A stretch of DNA of 64,000 nt, taken from contig NZ_JAFFPR010000047.1 in assembly GCF_016918735.1 (NCBI RefSeq), positions 1-64,000 on the forward strand, read 5' to 3'. Positions within the stretch are counted from its first letter, which is position 1. Every line of letters starts with the position of its first letter. Both the position numbers and the translations under genes were made by a program. Origin of the DNA: Leptospira abararensis. Its GTDB lineage: Bacteria; Spirochaetota; Leptospiria; Leptospirales; Leptospiraceae. Under the pieces are notes generated by a model. The model was given only the letters and a program-made list of their open reading frames with translations. It did not search any database and was not told where the DNA came from. Positions 34,786 through 43,730 of the stretch are shown one piece after another.

Positions 34786-36339
34786 ATGTGGTATCGGATT
34801 GGGATTATCTGTTTTTGTATGAACTATCTTTCTCTTCCATTACAAGCAGAGGGGAAATTATTATGGGAAGATTGCGTTTGGATTGGAATGGAACGGAATG
34901 GAAGTTTGGGTTTGGAACAGGCTCGTTCTGAGATCTATCCTATCCTCACTAGGGACAAATGGAAACAATACCTTCCGAAATTAGGAGTCCATTACTTCGG
35001 GATTTTTTCGAAAAATCAAGAACAGATTGATCAGGAATATCGCGATGTTCGGTTGCAAATCCAACAACTCCTTTATGACGGAGGTGAAACAGAGAGGGAA
35101 AAACAGAAACTAGAAGTGAGGCGTCTTATTCATTCAGAAGAGAAAAAACTTCTTAGGGAGAAAGTATTCAAATCCATTTCTTTAGCATATCTTATTTTCC
35201 ATAAACGCATATTAGTTGATTCTATTTATCAATTACGATCGGAGCGTTATACATTAGAGCAAAGGAAACGCGAAAAAGAGTCAGACCTTGGACTTTATCC
35301 CAAGGGAGATTGGGATAAACGAAAGGTATGGGAGGTGGAATTCCAATCCAAATCGATCCATTCTGATTCAGCAAAAAAAATCGCTCTATTAGAATTACAA
35401 CAATCAATGTCTTTGGATCCTGATATGAAGCTTTCGGTGGAAGGCGGCCTTACTGGACGTATCCGTTTATTTGATCCCAAAAAACTTTCATCCACTCCCG
35501 ATGCGAATCATCCTTTACGGAAAAAATCAAGGTTGCAGATAGAATTGGCTGAACTTGACGAAGAGAGTTTGGATAATGATTGGAAACCAAAGTTAGTGTT
35601 AGGTGGTTATGTCGGTAAAAATGGGAATGCTGGATTCCCTTTACAGAATGAAATTTACGGACTAAGTTTTGGGGTTCAAGCGAATTTGGGTGGAACCAGT
35701 TTTCAATCGAACACACAAAATGGAATTCAATCTGAGGGGAATGGAATCCAAAGAATCCCTGGTTATGGCCCGCAGCCTGTAGGACCCGGAGAAAATTCTT
35801 TTCAAAGTGGATCTATTGGACTTTTCGATGATATTGGACGAAACAAAAAAATATTCGATTCGCAAATGAGTTTGTTGCAAGCCAAAACGGAATGGAAACA
35901 AACCGAGATTACCCTCTCAAACCAAGTCCAATCATTAGAAATTAAGTTAGTTGAATTGTATAGTAAATACAATTTGTACATTGAGAATACAAAGTCTAAC
36001 TTTTACCAACATAGATTCAAAAGAGAAGAAAAAAAACAAGAGCTGATCTCCGAAATTGATTATTTAAAGTCCGAAGAAGAAGTGTTTCTTGGTTTAGAAA
36101 TTCTATTAGACCATTATTTCCAGTATATCTCAACCGCCTTGGAACTTGTTTTGTTACTCGGTGAAAATCCATTCGATAACCGTTATTACCGGTTGGAATC
36201 CAAAAGTAGTCTGAACGAGTTAACCAATATTTTGGAAGATTGGAAAAAGGACAGTTCCTTTGAAATTAAGAAAATAAACGAACCAAAACAAAGAAAACAA
36301 TACCCATTCTTTATGGAGGATTCATATGAAGTTCGTTAG
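34786..36339 (+). CDS. TolC-like outer-membrane channel protein
   Basis: First gene of a ten-gene rightward operon. From the ATG at 34786 (an upstream TTG at 34759 adds nine residues) the product is 517 residues with a Sec signal (cleavage near LQAE). The rest is two long helical halves: DVRLQIQQLLYDGGETEREKQKLE-type helices in the first and TEITLSNQVQSLEIKLVEL in the second, the pattern of TolC/OprM outer-membrane factors, with a Gly/Asn-rich stretch (about 270-360) as the strand region. TolC proteins give adaptor/transporter complexes their exit to the outside. The next gene overlaps it by 14 bp. Confidence 0.8.
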   Translation: MWYRIGIICFCMNYLSLPLQAEGKLLWEDCVWIGMERNGSLGLEQARSEIYPILTRDKWKQYLPKLGVHYFGIFSKNQEQIDQEYRDVRLQIQQLLYDGGETEREKQKLEVRRLIHSEEKKLLREKVFKSISLAYLIFHKRILVDSIYQLRSERYTLEQRKREKESDLGLYPKGDWDKRKVWEVEFQSKSIHSDSAKKIALLELQQSMSLDPDMKLSVEGGLTGRIRLFDPKKLSSTPDANHPLRKKSRLQIELAELDEESLDNDWKPKLVLGGYVGKNGNAGFPLQNEIYGLSFGVQANLGGTSFQSNTQNGIQSEGNGIQRIPGYGPQPVGPGENSFQSGSIGLFDDIGRNKKIFDSQMSLLQAKTEWKQTEITLSNQVQSLEIKLVELYSKYNLYIENTKSNFYQHRFKREEKKQELISEIDYLKSEEEVFLGLEILLDHYFQYISTALELVLLLGENPFDNRYYRLESKSSLNELTNILEDWKKDSSFEIKKINEPKQRKQYPFFMEDSYEVR

Positions 36340-37690
36340 GTGGATTTGTTTATATTCTCTTATGTTTCTATTTTTTCAATGTAATTCAAAACTAGGATCC
36401 TTGGAAGATTGGATGGGGGTTTTGGGCGTAGAAGATTCGCCCAGGGTCCTTGTGTATAGTCCCACTTCGGATGCTACTAATGTAGATTCAAAAACGGATA
36501 TTTCTTTTGCATTTAGCCATCCTATGTCCATTCAGTCTTGTGTTTCCGCCTTTTCTTTGGATCCACCAGCCAGAGGAAGTTTTGAAACTTCGGAGATGAC
36601 TTTAAAATTTTCGCCAAAGGATGAACTACCATCAGGTGGTTATATCGTGCGACTAACAAAACAATGCGAAGATAAAAATGGAAAGGATTTAGATCGAGTT
36701 TATACCATTTCCTTTCGTGTAGGGGATAAGGAAAATCCATATCCTCCAGAGGTTGCCTCCATTTTTGTTTTGGCTGGCACAGAAGAAGAATGTTTAGTCG
36801 GCGGAATTCCTACCAACATTCACTTGGGATCTGTTTCTTCTGTTTGTTCTGGTATCCCAGGTCCCCCTCCTATCCAAGTCCGATTTACAAAACCAATGAA
36901 CCAAAGAGAAGTTGGACTTGGATTACGAATCGAACCCAATATTTCTTACCGCTTAGAATGGGATGACCCAACTCAATTCAGAATTTTACCTGATTCTGTT
37001 TTTTTGCCGGAGACTCGTTACCATATTCTCTTCCCATCTGGAATCAATGCTTTAGATGGCGGGGAATTATCCGAGGCCGTAAGTTTTGATTTTTTTGTGG
37101 GGTCGGACGGAAATGATCCTGAGGTCATTGGATTTGGTTTAGAATCGCAAAATTGCGAATTAGGAATTCAAGAACTAGGATCTATTACGGGTGCTCGGTG
37201 GGATTCTCTTACTTGTTTTTGGAGTCGGGGTTTGCCTATTTTAAGTCCGCATTTATATCAATTTCGTGGTGGAGATGATGAAACTGGTTTGCCGGGAAGT
37301 CCACAAGGTTGTGCCGATGTGAATACAGATAATTTCCGGATTCTGTTTAACCAATACATGGATACAACCTCTGTCATTGGGGCTACAAGGTTTTCGAAAA
37401 TTTCCCCTCCATCAACAAACATTCGTTTATCAACATGGGTTTGGTCCCATTGCCAAACGGACTCACCTTTTGGATGTAGGGAACTCACTTATTCTTATGC
37501 GGAGAGTGAGGCGAGCTGTAACGGCAGTTTGTTTGGGAATATAACTACGGGAGGCGACTTTAATCTTTCTGCATCCGCCTTAGCTCCTAATTTCTATCCA
37601 TATTATGAATTTCGATTGGAATCCGAAGCCAAATCCATTTTAGGGAAAAGAATGAAATCAGCTTTTGTCATTCAGGTAGAAGCAAAATGA
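36326..37690 (+). CDS. Lipoprotein with Ig-like (Big_5/SbsA) domain
   Basis: A 454-residue lipoprotein (signal ending FFQC, Cys19). Residues about 40-130 form a bacterial Ig-like domain of the Big_5 type (SPTSDATNVDSKTDISFAFSHPM, IVRLTKQCEDKNGK, TISFRVG), and a second copy-like unit follows at about 175-255 (IQVRFTKPMNQ, RYHILFPSGI). Paired Cys residues suggest disulfides. Such domains sit on the surface or span the envelope. It overlaps the TolC-like gene and the next lipoprotein gene (ATGA), so it is part of the same translational train; a structural role beside the export channel is an inference. Confidence 0.75.
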   Translation: MKFVRWICLYSLMFLFFQCNSKLGSLEDWMGVLGVEDSPRVLVYSPTSDATNVDSKTDISFAFSHPMSIQSCVSAFSLDPPARGSFETSEMTLKFSPKDELPSGGYIVRLTKQCEDKNGKDLDRVYTISFRVGDKENPYPPEVASIFVLAGTEEECLVGGIPTNIHLGSVSSVCSGIPGPPPIQVRFTKPMNQREVGLGLRIEPNISYRLEWDDPTQFRILPDSVFLPETRYHILFPSGINALDGGELSEAVSFDFFVGSDGNDPEVIGFGLESQNCELGIQELGSITGARWDSLTCFWSRGLPILSPHLYQFRGGDDETGLPGSPQGCADVNTDNFRILFNQYMDTTSVIGATRFSKISPPSTNIRLSTWVWSHCQTDSPFGCRELTYSYAESEASCNGSLFGNITTGGDFNLSASALAPNFYPYYEFRLESEAKSILGKRMKSAFVIQVEAK

Positions 37691-38220
37691 AGTCTAGTTT
37701 TGTCTTAGTCTCAGTCTTTTTTCTATCTTGTATTGGTAATTCTAGAAGTTTGAAAACCACAACCTATTCCACTCAGAAAGGAACTAAGATAATTTTCGTG
37801 AATACAACCTCACGTTTGTTTACCGAAAGTTATTCGCAAGAGAAGGAGATTAGTTTAAGTATACTAGAAGAATTAGAAGAGGTTGGTTATTCTGTTGTTT
37901 GGAGTGAAGGAATTTGGGAAGAAAGTAACTCTCGTATTTTCAATGATCATCTAGAAAGTTTTCAAAATACCCTGAAAGGAAAATCCATTGAAAACCGACC
38001 CAGGATTCAAATTTGGAAAGAACGCGCAGAAGCTATTGGAGCCACTCAAGTATTCCTTTTGCGCTATTGTTTTTCTTCCGAACCAAATACTATTCCCATT
38101 CGAATGTTATGGATTAATTTATCAAACAATACTATAAAACGTTTTGATTGGATTTGGAATGCAAAGACACCATTTCCGTTTCGTGATTTTTTTCAACAAA
38201 CAAGTGGAGAGAAATTTTGA
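37687..38220 (+). CDS. Lipoprotein of unknown function in the RND operon
   Basis: A 177-residue product with a signal peptide ending FLSC (Cys15). The mature part has an alternating alpha/beta pattern (TKIIFVNTTSRL, ISLSILEELEEVGYSVVW, ATQVFLLRYCF, IRMLWINL), similar in outline to periplasmic TolB-N or CsgG-like folds that gather at the outer membrane, but I cannot name a family. Starts overlap at both ends (ATGA in front, TTGA behind), so expression is tied to the transporter genes. Confidence 0.65.
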   Translation: MKSSFVLVSVFFLSCIGNSRSLKTTTYSTQKGTKIIFVNTTSRLFTESYSQEKEISLSILEELEEVGYSVVWSEGIWEESNSRIFNDHLESFQNTLKGKSIENRPRIQIWKERAEAIGATQVFLLRYCFSSEPNTIPIRMLWINLSNNTIKRFDWIWNAKTPFPFRDFFQQTSGEKF

Positions 38221-38726
38221 ATCAAAGAATTCTCATTTTTTATTTGTTATTTTTATTACTTTTGCAATGTTCTCCATCTTCCAGTCCCGAAAAAAATGAT
38301 TTAAAAATTCTGTCAGAGGCTTTTTTTGCAGGCCATTTGACGGTAGTTAGGTCTAGTTTGGAAGATATCAAAAAAGAAAGAGAATTAAGTAAGGAAGAAG
38401 AGATTCTCTATTCAAAATCCTTGTTTTATTTAGGAGAATGGAAGGAGTTCTTTTTTCATTGGACTGGAGTTCCCGATAAAACGCCAGAATTGATTTTACT
38501 GTATTTTAAGGCTGTGTTGGTATCACAATTGCCTGTTACTGTATCACCTGAAGATGAATCAAAACTAATCGAACTTTTGGCAGTTTCACCAGAAGCTTGT
38601 TTGTTATATTTAAAATTTAATAAGATTAAAACTAAAGAAAAACAAAGAAAACTTTTTTTGGCCCAATGGAAACAATTCCAAACCCAAGTGGATAGACTTC
38701 AAAAAGAATTGGGAGGAATCAAATGA
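38217..38726 (+). CDS. Helical lipoprotein of unknown function in the RND operon
   Basis: A 169-residue product beginning at TTG 38217 inside the preceding stop (TTGA overlap). Signal peptide ends LLLQC (about Cys18). The remainder is helical with repeated K/E/L pairs (LSEAFFAGHLTVVRSSLEDIKKE, LSKEEEILYSKSLFYLGEW), suggesting TPR-like hairpins. No family recognised. The third lipoprotein in a row in front of the adaptor and transporter genes. Confidence 0.62.
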   Translation: MNQRILIFYLLFLLLLQCSPSSSPEKNDLKILSEAFFAGHLTVVRSSLEDIKKERELSKEEEILYSKSLFYLGEWKEFFFHWTGVPDKTPELILLYFKAVLVSQLPVTVSPEDESKLIELLAVSPEACLLYLKFNKIKTKEKQRKLFLAQWKQFQTQVDRLQKELGGIK

Positions 38727-39355
38727 AATGTTTCATCTGTCCAAGTATAATCCAAGAAATGATTAAAAATTTAATACAAATAGTGAGCGGTAAGTTTTTA
38801 AATCTTTATCACTCTTCGTTTTTCTTTCTATTACTCTATCTTTTGCTCTATGGCTTTCACTGTTTTTGGAATTGGGAAGAATTTATGAGGTTCAATCAAA
38901 ATTTGAAGATGAACGCAATGAATGCAGGGCAAGAGGTTTCTATTTGGAGCCTGTATCCGTTTCAGATCGTAAGTGTTTTTTTGGTTGCAGTTTTGTATTT
39001 TAGCGTTTCCTTGAGTATCAATTTATTATTTTCCTTGGGCAAAAGAACCAAGGTTACATTCCGTACGAATCTCGGAAGTTTTCTGAAAAGTCTCACTCAA
39101 CAATTCTTTTTCTTTATTTGTGTTTTGTTTTTAGGGAACCAGTTTTTGGGACTTTTTTTGGATTCAAAATTATATTCTACTTTAGTTGTAATTTTTTGGG
39201 CCGGTTTGTTTTTATTTTTTATTTTAAAAAATGGAGAGTTCTACAAAAGGTTCTTTGTTTCAAATGATCGCTATGTTTTGTTTATTTCACATAGTTTAGG
39301 TTATGTGAATCCAATTTTATTTGTCTTTTTTGTATTAGCATTGGCAAATGTATGA
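38723..39355 (+). CDS. Multi-pass inner-membrane protein (Yip1-like outline) in the RND operon
   Basis: A 210-residue protein with five predicted membrane helices (about 27-48, 77-102, 128-150, 155-172 and 188-208) and Phe/Leu-rich spans. The outline resembles Yip1-domain proteins but no motif is decisive. The gene has ATGA overlaps at both ends. It sits directly before the adaptor, so it may help assemble or gate the transporter. Codons are T-rich in keeping with a highly hydrophobic protein. Confidence 0.62.
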   Translation: MKCFICPSIIQEMIKNLIQIVSGKFLNLYHSSFFFLLLYLLLYGFHCFWNWEEFMRFNQNLKMNAMNAGQEVSIWSLYPFQIVSVFLVAVLYFSVSLSINLLFSLGKRTKVTFRTNLGSFLKSLTQQFFFFICVLFLGNQFLGLFLDSKLYSTLVVIFWAGLFLFFILKNGEFYKRFFVSNDRYVLFISHSLGYVNPILFVFFVLALANV

Positions 39356-40752
39356 GTTCTAATGCTTTTCCTATTCTGAAAATTTGGATTCGTAAGATTT
39401 TACTTACAGTAATTTTATACATAACTTCCTCGATACTTTATACTTACTTTTCAACGGTAGGGATACGAAACAGATTTCCTCTATTAGCTACAGTTCTTTA
39501 TTTCCCTGAACCATGGGGAAATATGAATGAAGTTTCTGCAATGGCGGCACCAAAACAAAATTTAGTATATAAGAGACCTCGAGTATTGGAGGAAAATAAG
39601 ATTTTAGAATTTCCATCCGTTGTAGAACCAACAAAAGAAATTCAACTGCATAGCAAACAAAATGGAAGAATCAGAAAGATTTATGTAGAAGAGGGCAGTT
39701 TTGTAAAGGAAGGGCAAATTCTTTTGGAAATTGAGGATGAGCTGATCCGATTAGAAGGAGAAAGATTACGTCTATCAGCCGAAATAGCCGAATCCCAAGT
39801 ATCGATTGCTTCTGAAAAATGGAAAGCTGCTGAGAAACAATTCGATGTCAAACTGAGAGAAATTGATAAAAAAACGGAATGGATTGAATTAGCTGAAAAA
39901 GATTGGCATCTAAGTCAGGACTTGAAGGAGAAGAAGATTCTGCTTTGGAAACAAGGTTTTGTTTCTTTATCCGAAATAGAAAAATTAAAACAAGATGAGG
40001 AATCCAAACAAACTCAATTTAAGAATTTAATCCGAGACAGAGAAAACCTATTATCGGGAATCAATTTGGAATTAGGTTCAGAGAATATTAATTTCGAAGA
40101 AAAGCTAAAAGTTTGGAGAAAAAAAAATACATCTTTGGAGAGATCTGAATATGAATTAAGCCAGTCCCATCTCAAAATTATAAAAAGTCAAATGAGATCA
40201 AATGAGCAGTTGTTAACTGATACTCGTCTGCGTGCTCCAAAATCAGGGAAAATATTAAAAATCCATACCAAGGAAGGGGAACTAACGAACCAAACGCCGG
40301 TGATGGTTTTGATGGAAAAGGGTGAACTTTCTGCCGGATTTCAAATTTCTGAATCTGATCTTATTCATTTTTCACAAGGTAAATCCGTATTTTTTATCCC
40401 CTCCCAAGGAAATGTACCAGCTATCAAAGGTAAGGTGGATCGTGTCAGTGGATTTTTAGACCCAAGGTCTCATAGTATTGGAATAAAAGTCCGATTAGAA
40501 TCGAACCAAATTACAGTTTTGCCAGGTATGTTTGGGCTTGTCCAAGTGAAACTTCCTGAGAAAACAGAGAAGATACTTATTTCATCTTCTTCTCTTCATG
40601 GAGATGAGACTAATGGTTTTTTTGTAAATGTGAAAGGTGGTGGTGGTATTGAAAAAAGATTCATTCAATTCAAACCTTATTTGTTAAATGAATTAGAAAT
40701 ATTGTCCGGGCTATCAGCGCAAGACGAAGTAGAATCTAGTTTGTCTTTATGA
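39352..40752 (+). CDS. RND/HlyD-family periplasmic adaptor protein
   Basis: A 466-residue membrane-fusion protein. One N-terminal membrane anchor (about 14-35) is followed by a lipoyl half-motif (IRKIYVEEGSFVKEGQILLEIED, about 103-125), a long coiled-coil hairpin (about 130-280, KWKAAEKQFDVKLREIDKK...), the second lipoyl half (TRLRAPKSGKILKIHTKEGE) and a beta-barrel domain (SAGFQISESDLIHF...). The coiled coil is long enough to meet a TolC-like tip, here the 34786 gene product. It overlaps the transporter gene by 4 bp. Adaptors of this type link an inner-membrane pump to the channel. Confidence 0.88.
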   Translation: MSSNAFPILKIWIRKILLTVILYITSSILYTYFSTVGIRNRFPLLATVLYFPEPWGNMNEVSAMAAPKQNLVYKRPRVLEENKILEFPSVVEPTKEIQLHSKQNGRIRKIYVEEGSFVKEGQILLEIEDELIRLEGERLRLSAEIAESQVSIASEKWKAAEKQFDVKLREIDKKTEWIELAEKDWHLSQDLKEKKILLWKQGFVSLSEIEKLKQDEESKQTQFKNLIRDRENLLSGINLELGSENINFEEKLKVWRKKNTSLERSEYELSQSHLKIIKSQMRSNEQLLTDTRLRAPKSGKILKIHTKEGELTNQTPVMVLMEKGELSAGFQISESDLIHFSQGKSVFFIPSQGNVPAIKGKVDRVSGFLDPRSHSIGIKVRLESNQITVLPGMFGLVQVKLPEKTEKILISSSSLHGDETNGFFVNVKGGGGIEKRFIQFKPYLLNELEILSGLSAQDEVESSLSL

Positions 40753-43730
40753 GTATTGATCGTTATATTCTCTCGTTATTCCAACACAAACGATTGTATT
40801 GGGTGATCTGTATTTTGTTTTTTATCGCATTACTCTTTCGAATTCCAGAGTTAGAGATTTGGTTATTACCTAAATTAGCTCCCTCGCGATATTTTATTCT
40901 CACTGAATTTCCCAATCATTCTGCGGAGGATACAGATTTACTCGTGAGTTTACCGATTTCAGAAATGGTGTCGTCGGTAAAATCCGTAGAACGTATTCGC
41001 ACAATTTCGGAACATGGGAAGTCGATTGTGCAGATCAATTTGCAATTTGGTGCATCTCTTTCCGAATTTAAAGATCAATTGTATCAAACCATTTTGGAAA
41101 TGAAAGATAAACTACCGTTAGGCGCCGGTAACTCTCGGTTGTTGCAGGGAGAGATCAGTGAAAGACCTTTTATGGAGATCCTCATTCGGAAAAAGAATAA
41201 GAAGGAAATTGTAAGTTTTGATTTTCATCTACAACAATTGGTGTTCCAGTTGGAACGTATTTCTGGAGTTTCAGAAGTTCGGACAGTGGGGGAATCAAAA
41301 AAATCATCTTTTATTTCTCTCGACTCAAAAGTTTTGGATTTGTTTCCCATCGACATTCGAGAGGTAGAACAGCAACTTCAATCAGGCATGCGGGGAGGTT
41401 CCCTTGGATCCGTTGAAGGTTACACAAAAGATACGGAATTAAAGTTTGCACCAGAAATCCATTCCCAAGAAGACCTTTCACTATTTCCCGTCCATTTAGG
41501 AAATGGAAACTCTGTTGGACTTGGAAGATTGGCAAAAATCTACGAGGACCAATTACCAAGTGAAAAATTAACGCGTAACAACGGAAAGGCCAAAATCTAT
41601 ATTGCAGTCTTTTCTGATCCTTCCTCAAACCCGTTGAAATTATCATCCGAAATCAAATCAAAACTAAAACAATTAGAGCCAGATTTATCTTCCGTTATCT
41701 TTTATGATGGATCCGATGAATTAGAGAAACAATTAGGTCAATTTGGAATCAATGGTATATGGGGTTTGGTATTTGCCTTTTTGTTTTCTTATCTTCTCTA
41801 TAGGAATTGGACACCGGCCCTTATCTTACTTCTATCTGTTTTATTTTCTCTTGTCCTTTTTTTTCATCTTCTTTTATTTTTTTCTATTTCTGTCAACTTA
41901 CTTAGTTTAGGTGGAATTTCTGTTGGAATTGGTATGTTATTTGATGCAAGTAACCTCACCGTTTTTTCCATTCGAAAACAGCTGGCTAATGATAGTTCAG
42001 TTGTCGGGGCTGTTACAGAAGGGATACGTTCAATTCTTGTGTCACTTTTTTCCTCTTCCTTAACTACGATTGTTGTTTTTGTTCCTTTATTGATGTTCCC
42101 GATGGAATGGAAAGATTTCTTTTTTGATTCAGGAGTCTGTATCGCTCTTTTAGTTTTCTGTTCTTTGGTTTCTTCTATTTTTATTGTCCCTTTAGTTTCT
42201 ATTTCTTTCGCTGATTTCTTAAAACCAAAAAATCAAAATGCAGAAGTAGAAAATACTCTGACACGATTTTACGAAAGAACTTACGGATTCTATAAAATTT
42301 GGAACTATAAAGCAGTAGCGATTTTTGTGATTTTTGTTTTGAGTTTTTCTATCATTCATTTTGGACCAAAATTTGAGATTTTCCCCAAACAAGAGCCAAT
42401 TGGGTTTCGTTTAGAAATGATTCCTTTGTATCACATGAGTTTAGAAGACGAACTAATATTTGTTATGGAAATGGAAAAGCAGATCAAAACATTTGATTCT
42501 AAACTCTCTACTTTAATAGTCCCTATAGATGTGAAAAATACACTAGGCCAACATCCCCAAAAAGCGATACCCATTCAATGTAAACTGTTAGGAGTAAGAG
42601 ATCAAATAAAATTAGAAACTTTTCTTTCCGCGATCCTTTCCAAAACAAATTGGGAATGGAAAATAGAGGTGATAGAATCTCAAGTTTCTACAACTCTACC
42701 TCTGATTCCAGCGGATTCCCTTCTCTTTTTTCACGATAATTGGGAAGAATTAAAGAGTATTTCTTATGAATTTGAAAACAAATCTAAGAGATTTGGGTTC
42801 GTTGGTAAGTTTGATTTTTTGCCAAAACAGATCGTCTTGGAAGAGTGGGATCGAAACCAAATCCCCGTTCCTGAACTCATGCCTGATGAAGAAGATTTAA
42901 AACTTAAGTTTTTATATCACCAAATTCCGAAATACCTAGGTTCAGTTGGAGAAACCACCAAACATAATTTGTATCTAGGGTTGGATTCATTTAGTTCCAA
43001 TTTTTGGAGTTGGAAAGATCTTCCTATGTTAACTTTTAAAACAAAAACAAATGAATCCACATACATAGGTTCACTTTTCACATCCAGAAAAAGAGAAAGT
43101 TATCATCAGTATCGTAGAGATTCTGGACTCTTTTATACGGAATGGATTGGGGAGTTTACGGAGTCAGATCCTCGATTGATGGAACTGAATGGTAATTTGT
43201 CTATTCTCAGAGTATCGGCCCAAAATCAGATTAAAAAATTCTATTTGATACTAGTTGTTTTGTTATTTATTGCTTTTGTTTTTATCTACTTGGCCCTTGT
43301 GGGAATTTATGAGTCATTTGGAATTCCACTCCTTTATCTCGGGATTTCTTTGTTGTACTTAACTTTCACAACTTCCGTTGTTTTGGTTCTGTTTCAGAAA
43401 TTCCATCTTGGTCATTATATAGGACTTATTGTTTTACTCGGATTATCTATCGATAGTATATCTTTGTTTGGTGAGAGATGGAAAGAGATTCCCGAGGAAA
43501 TCATTGGGTCCAAAAGGAGAGAATTGGTGTTTCACTGGTTAGTTTGGCCTATTCTATTAAATTCTGGCACTACAATGATGGGACTGTTTCCTGTAATTGT
43601 TTTGGGAAACCTAGGTTCAGAATTTCCTAAAGCAATCGCCTTGACTATGTTTGTTGGAATTTTTATTTCTATTTTCTTTGTATTTTATATTTATCCAACT
43701 TTATTTTCCCGATTCTGGAAAAGAATGTAA
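40749..43730 (+). CDS. RND-family inner-membrane transporter
   Basis: A 993-residue transporter with the RND plan: helix 1, a large periplasmic domain with porter-type repeats, helices 2-6, a second periplasmic domain and helices 8-12. The helix-4 proton-relay acid is present as D399 in GMLFDASN, in the place of AcrB Asp407; the neighbouring second Asp is Ala. In helix 10 GLSID puts D902 where AcrB has Lys940, so the relay network differs from drug pumps. It forms a tight operon with adaptor, a second RND-like gene and a giant exported protein. Efflux of a drug, lipid or protein cannot be told apart from sequence. Confidence 0.87.
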   Translation: MSIDRYILSLFQHKRLYWVICILFFIALLFRIPELEIWLLPKLAPSRYFILTEFPNHSAEDTDLLVSLPISEMVSSVKSVERIRTISEHGKSIVQINLQFGASLSEFKDQLYQTILEMKDKLPLGAGNSRLLQGEISERPFMEILIRKKNKKEIVSFDFHLQQLVFQLERISGVSEVRTVGESKKSSFISLDSKVLDLFPIDIREVEQQLQSGMRGGSLGSVEGYTKDTELKFAPEIHSQEDLSLFPVHLGNGNSVGLGRLAKIYEDQLPSEKLTRNNGKAKIYIAVFSDPSSNPLKLSSEIKSKLKQLEPDLSSVIFYDGSDELEKQLGQFGINGIWGLVFAFLFSYLLYRNWTPALILLLSVLFSLVLFFHLLLFFSISVNLLSLGGISVGIGMLFDASNLTVFSIRKQLANDSSVVGAVTEGIRSILVSLFSSSLTTIVVFVPLLMFPMEWKDFFFDSGVCIALLVFCSLVSSIFIVPLVSISFADFLKPKNQNAEVENTLTRFYERTYGFYKIWNYKAVAIFVIFVLSFSIIHFGPKFEIFPKQEPIGFRLEMIPLYHMSLEDELIFVMEMEKQIKTFDSKLSTLIVPIDVKNTLGQHPQKAIPIQCKLLGVRDQIKLETFLSAILSKTNWEWKIEVIESQVSTTLPLIPADSLLFFHDNWEELKSISYEFENKSKRFGFVGKFDFLPKQIVLEEWDRNQIPVPELMPDEEDLKLKFLYHQIPKYLGSVGETTKHNLYLGLDSFSSNFWSWKDLPMLTFKTKTNESTYIGSLFTSRKRESYHQYRRDSGLFYTEWIGEFTESDPRLMELNGNLSILRVSAQNQIKKFYLILVVLLFIAFVFIYLALVGIYESFGIPLLYLGISLLYLTFTTSVVLVLFQKFHLGHYIGLIVLLGLSIDSISLFGERWKEIPEEIIGSKRRELVFHWLVWPILLNSGTTMMGLFPVIVLGNLGSEFPKAIALTMFVGIFISIFFVFYIYPTLFSRFWKRM

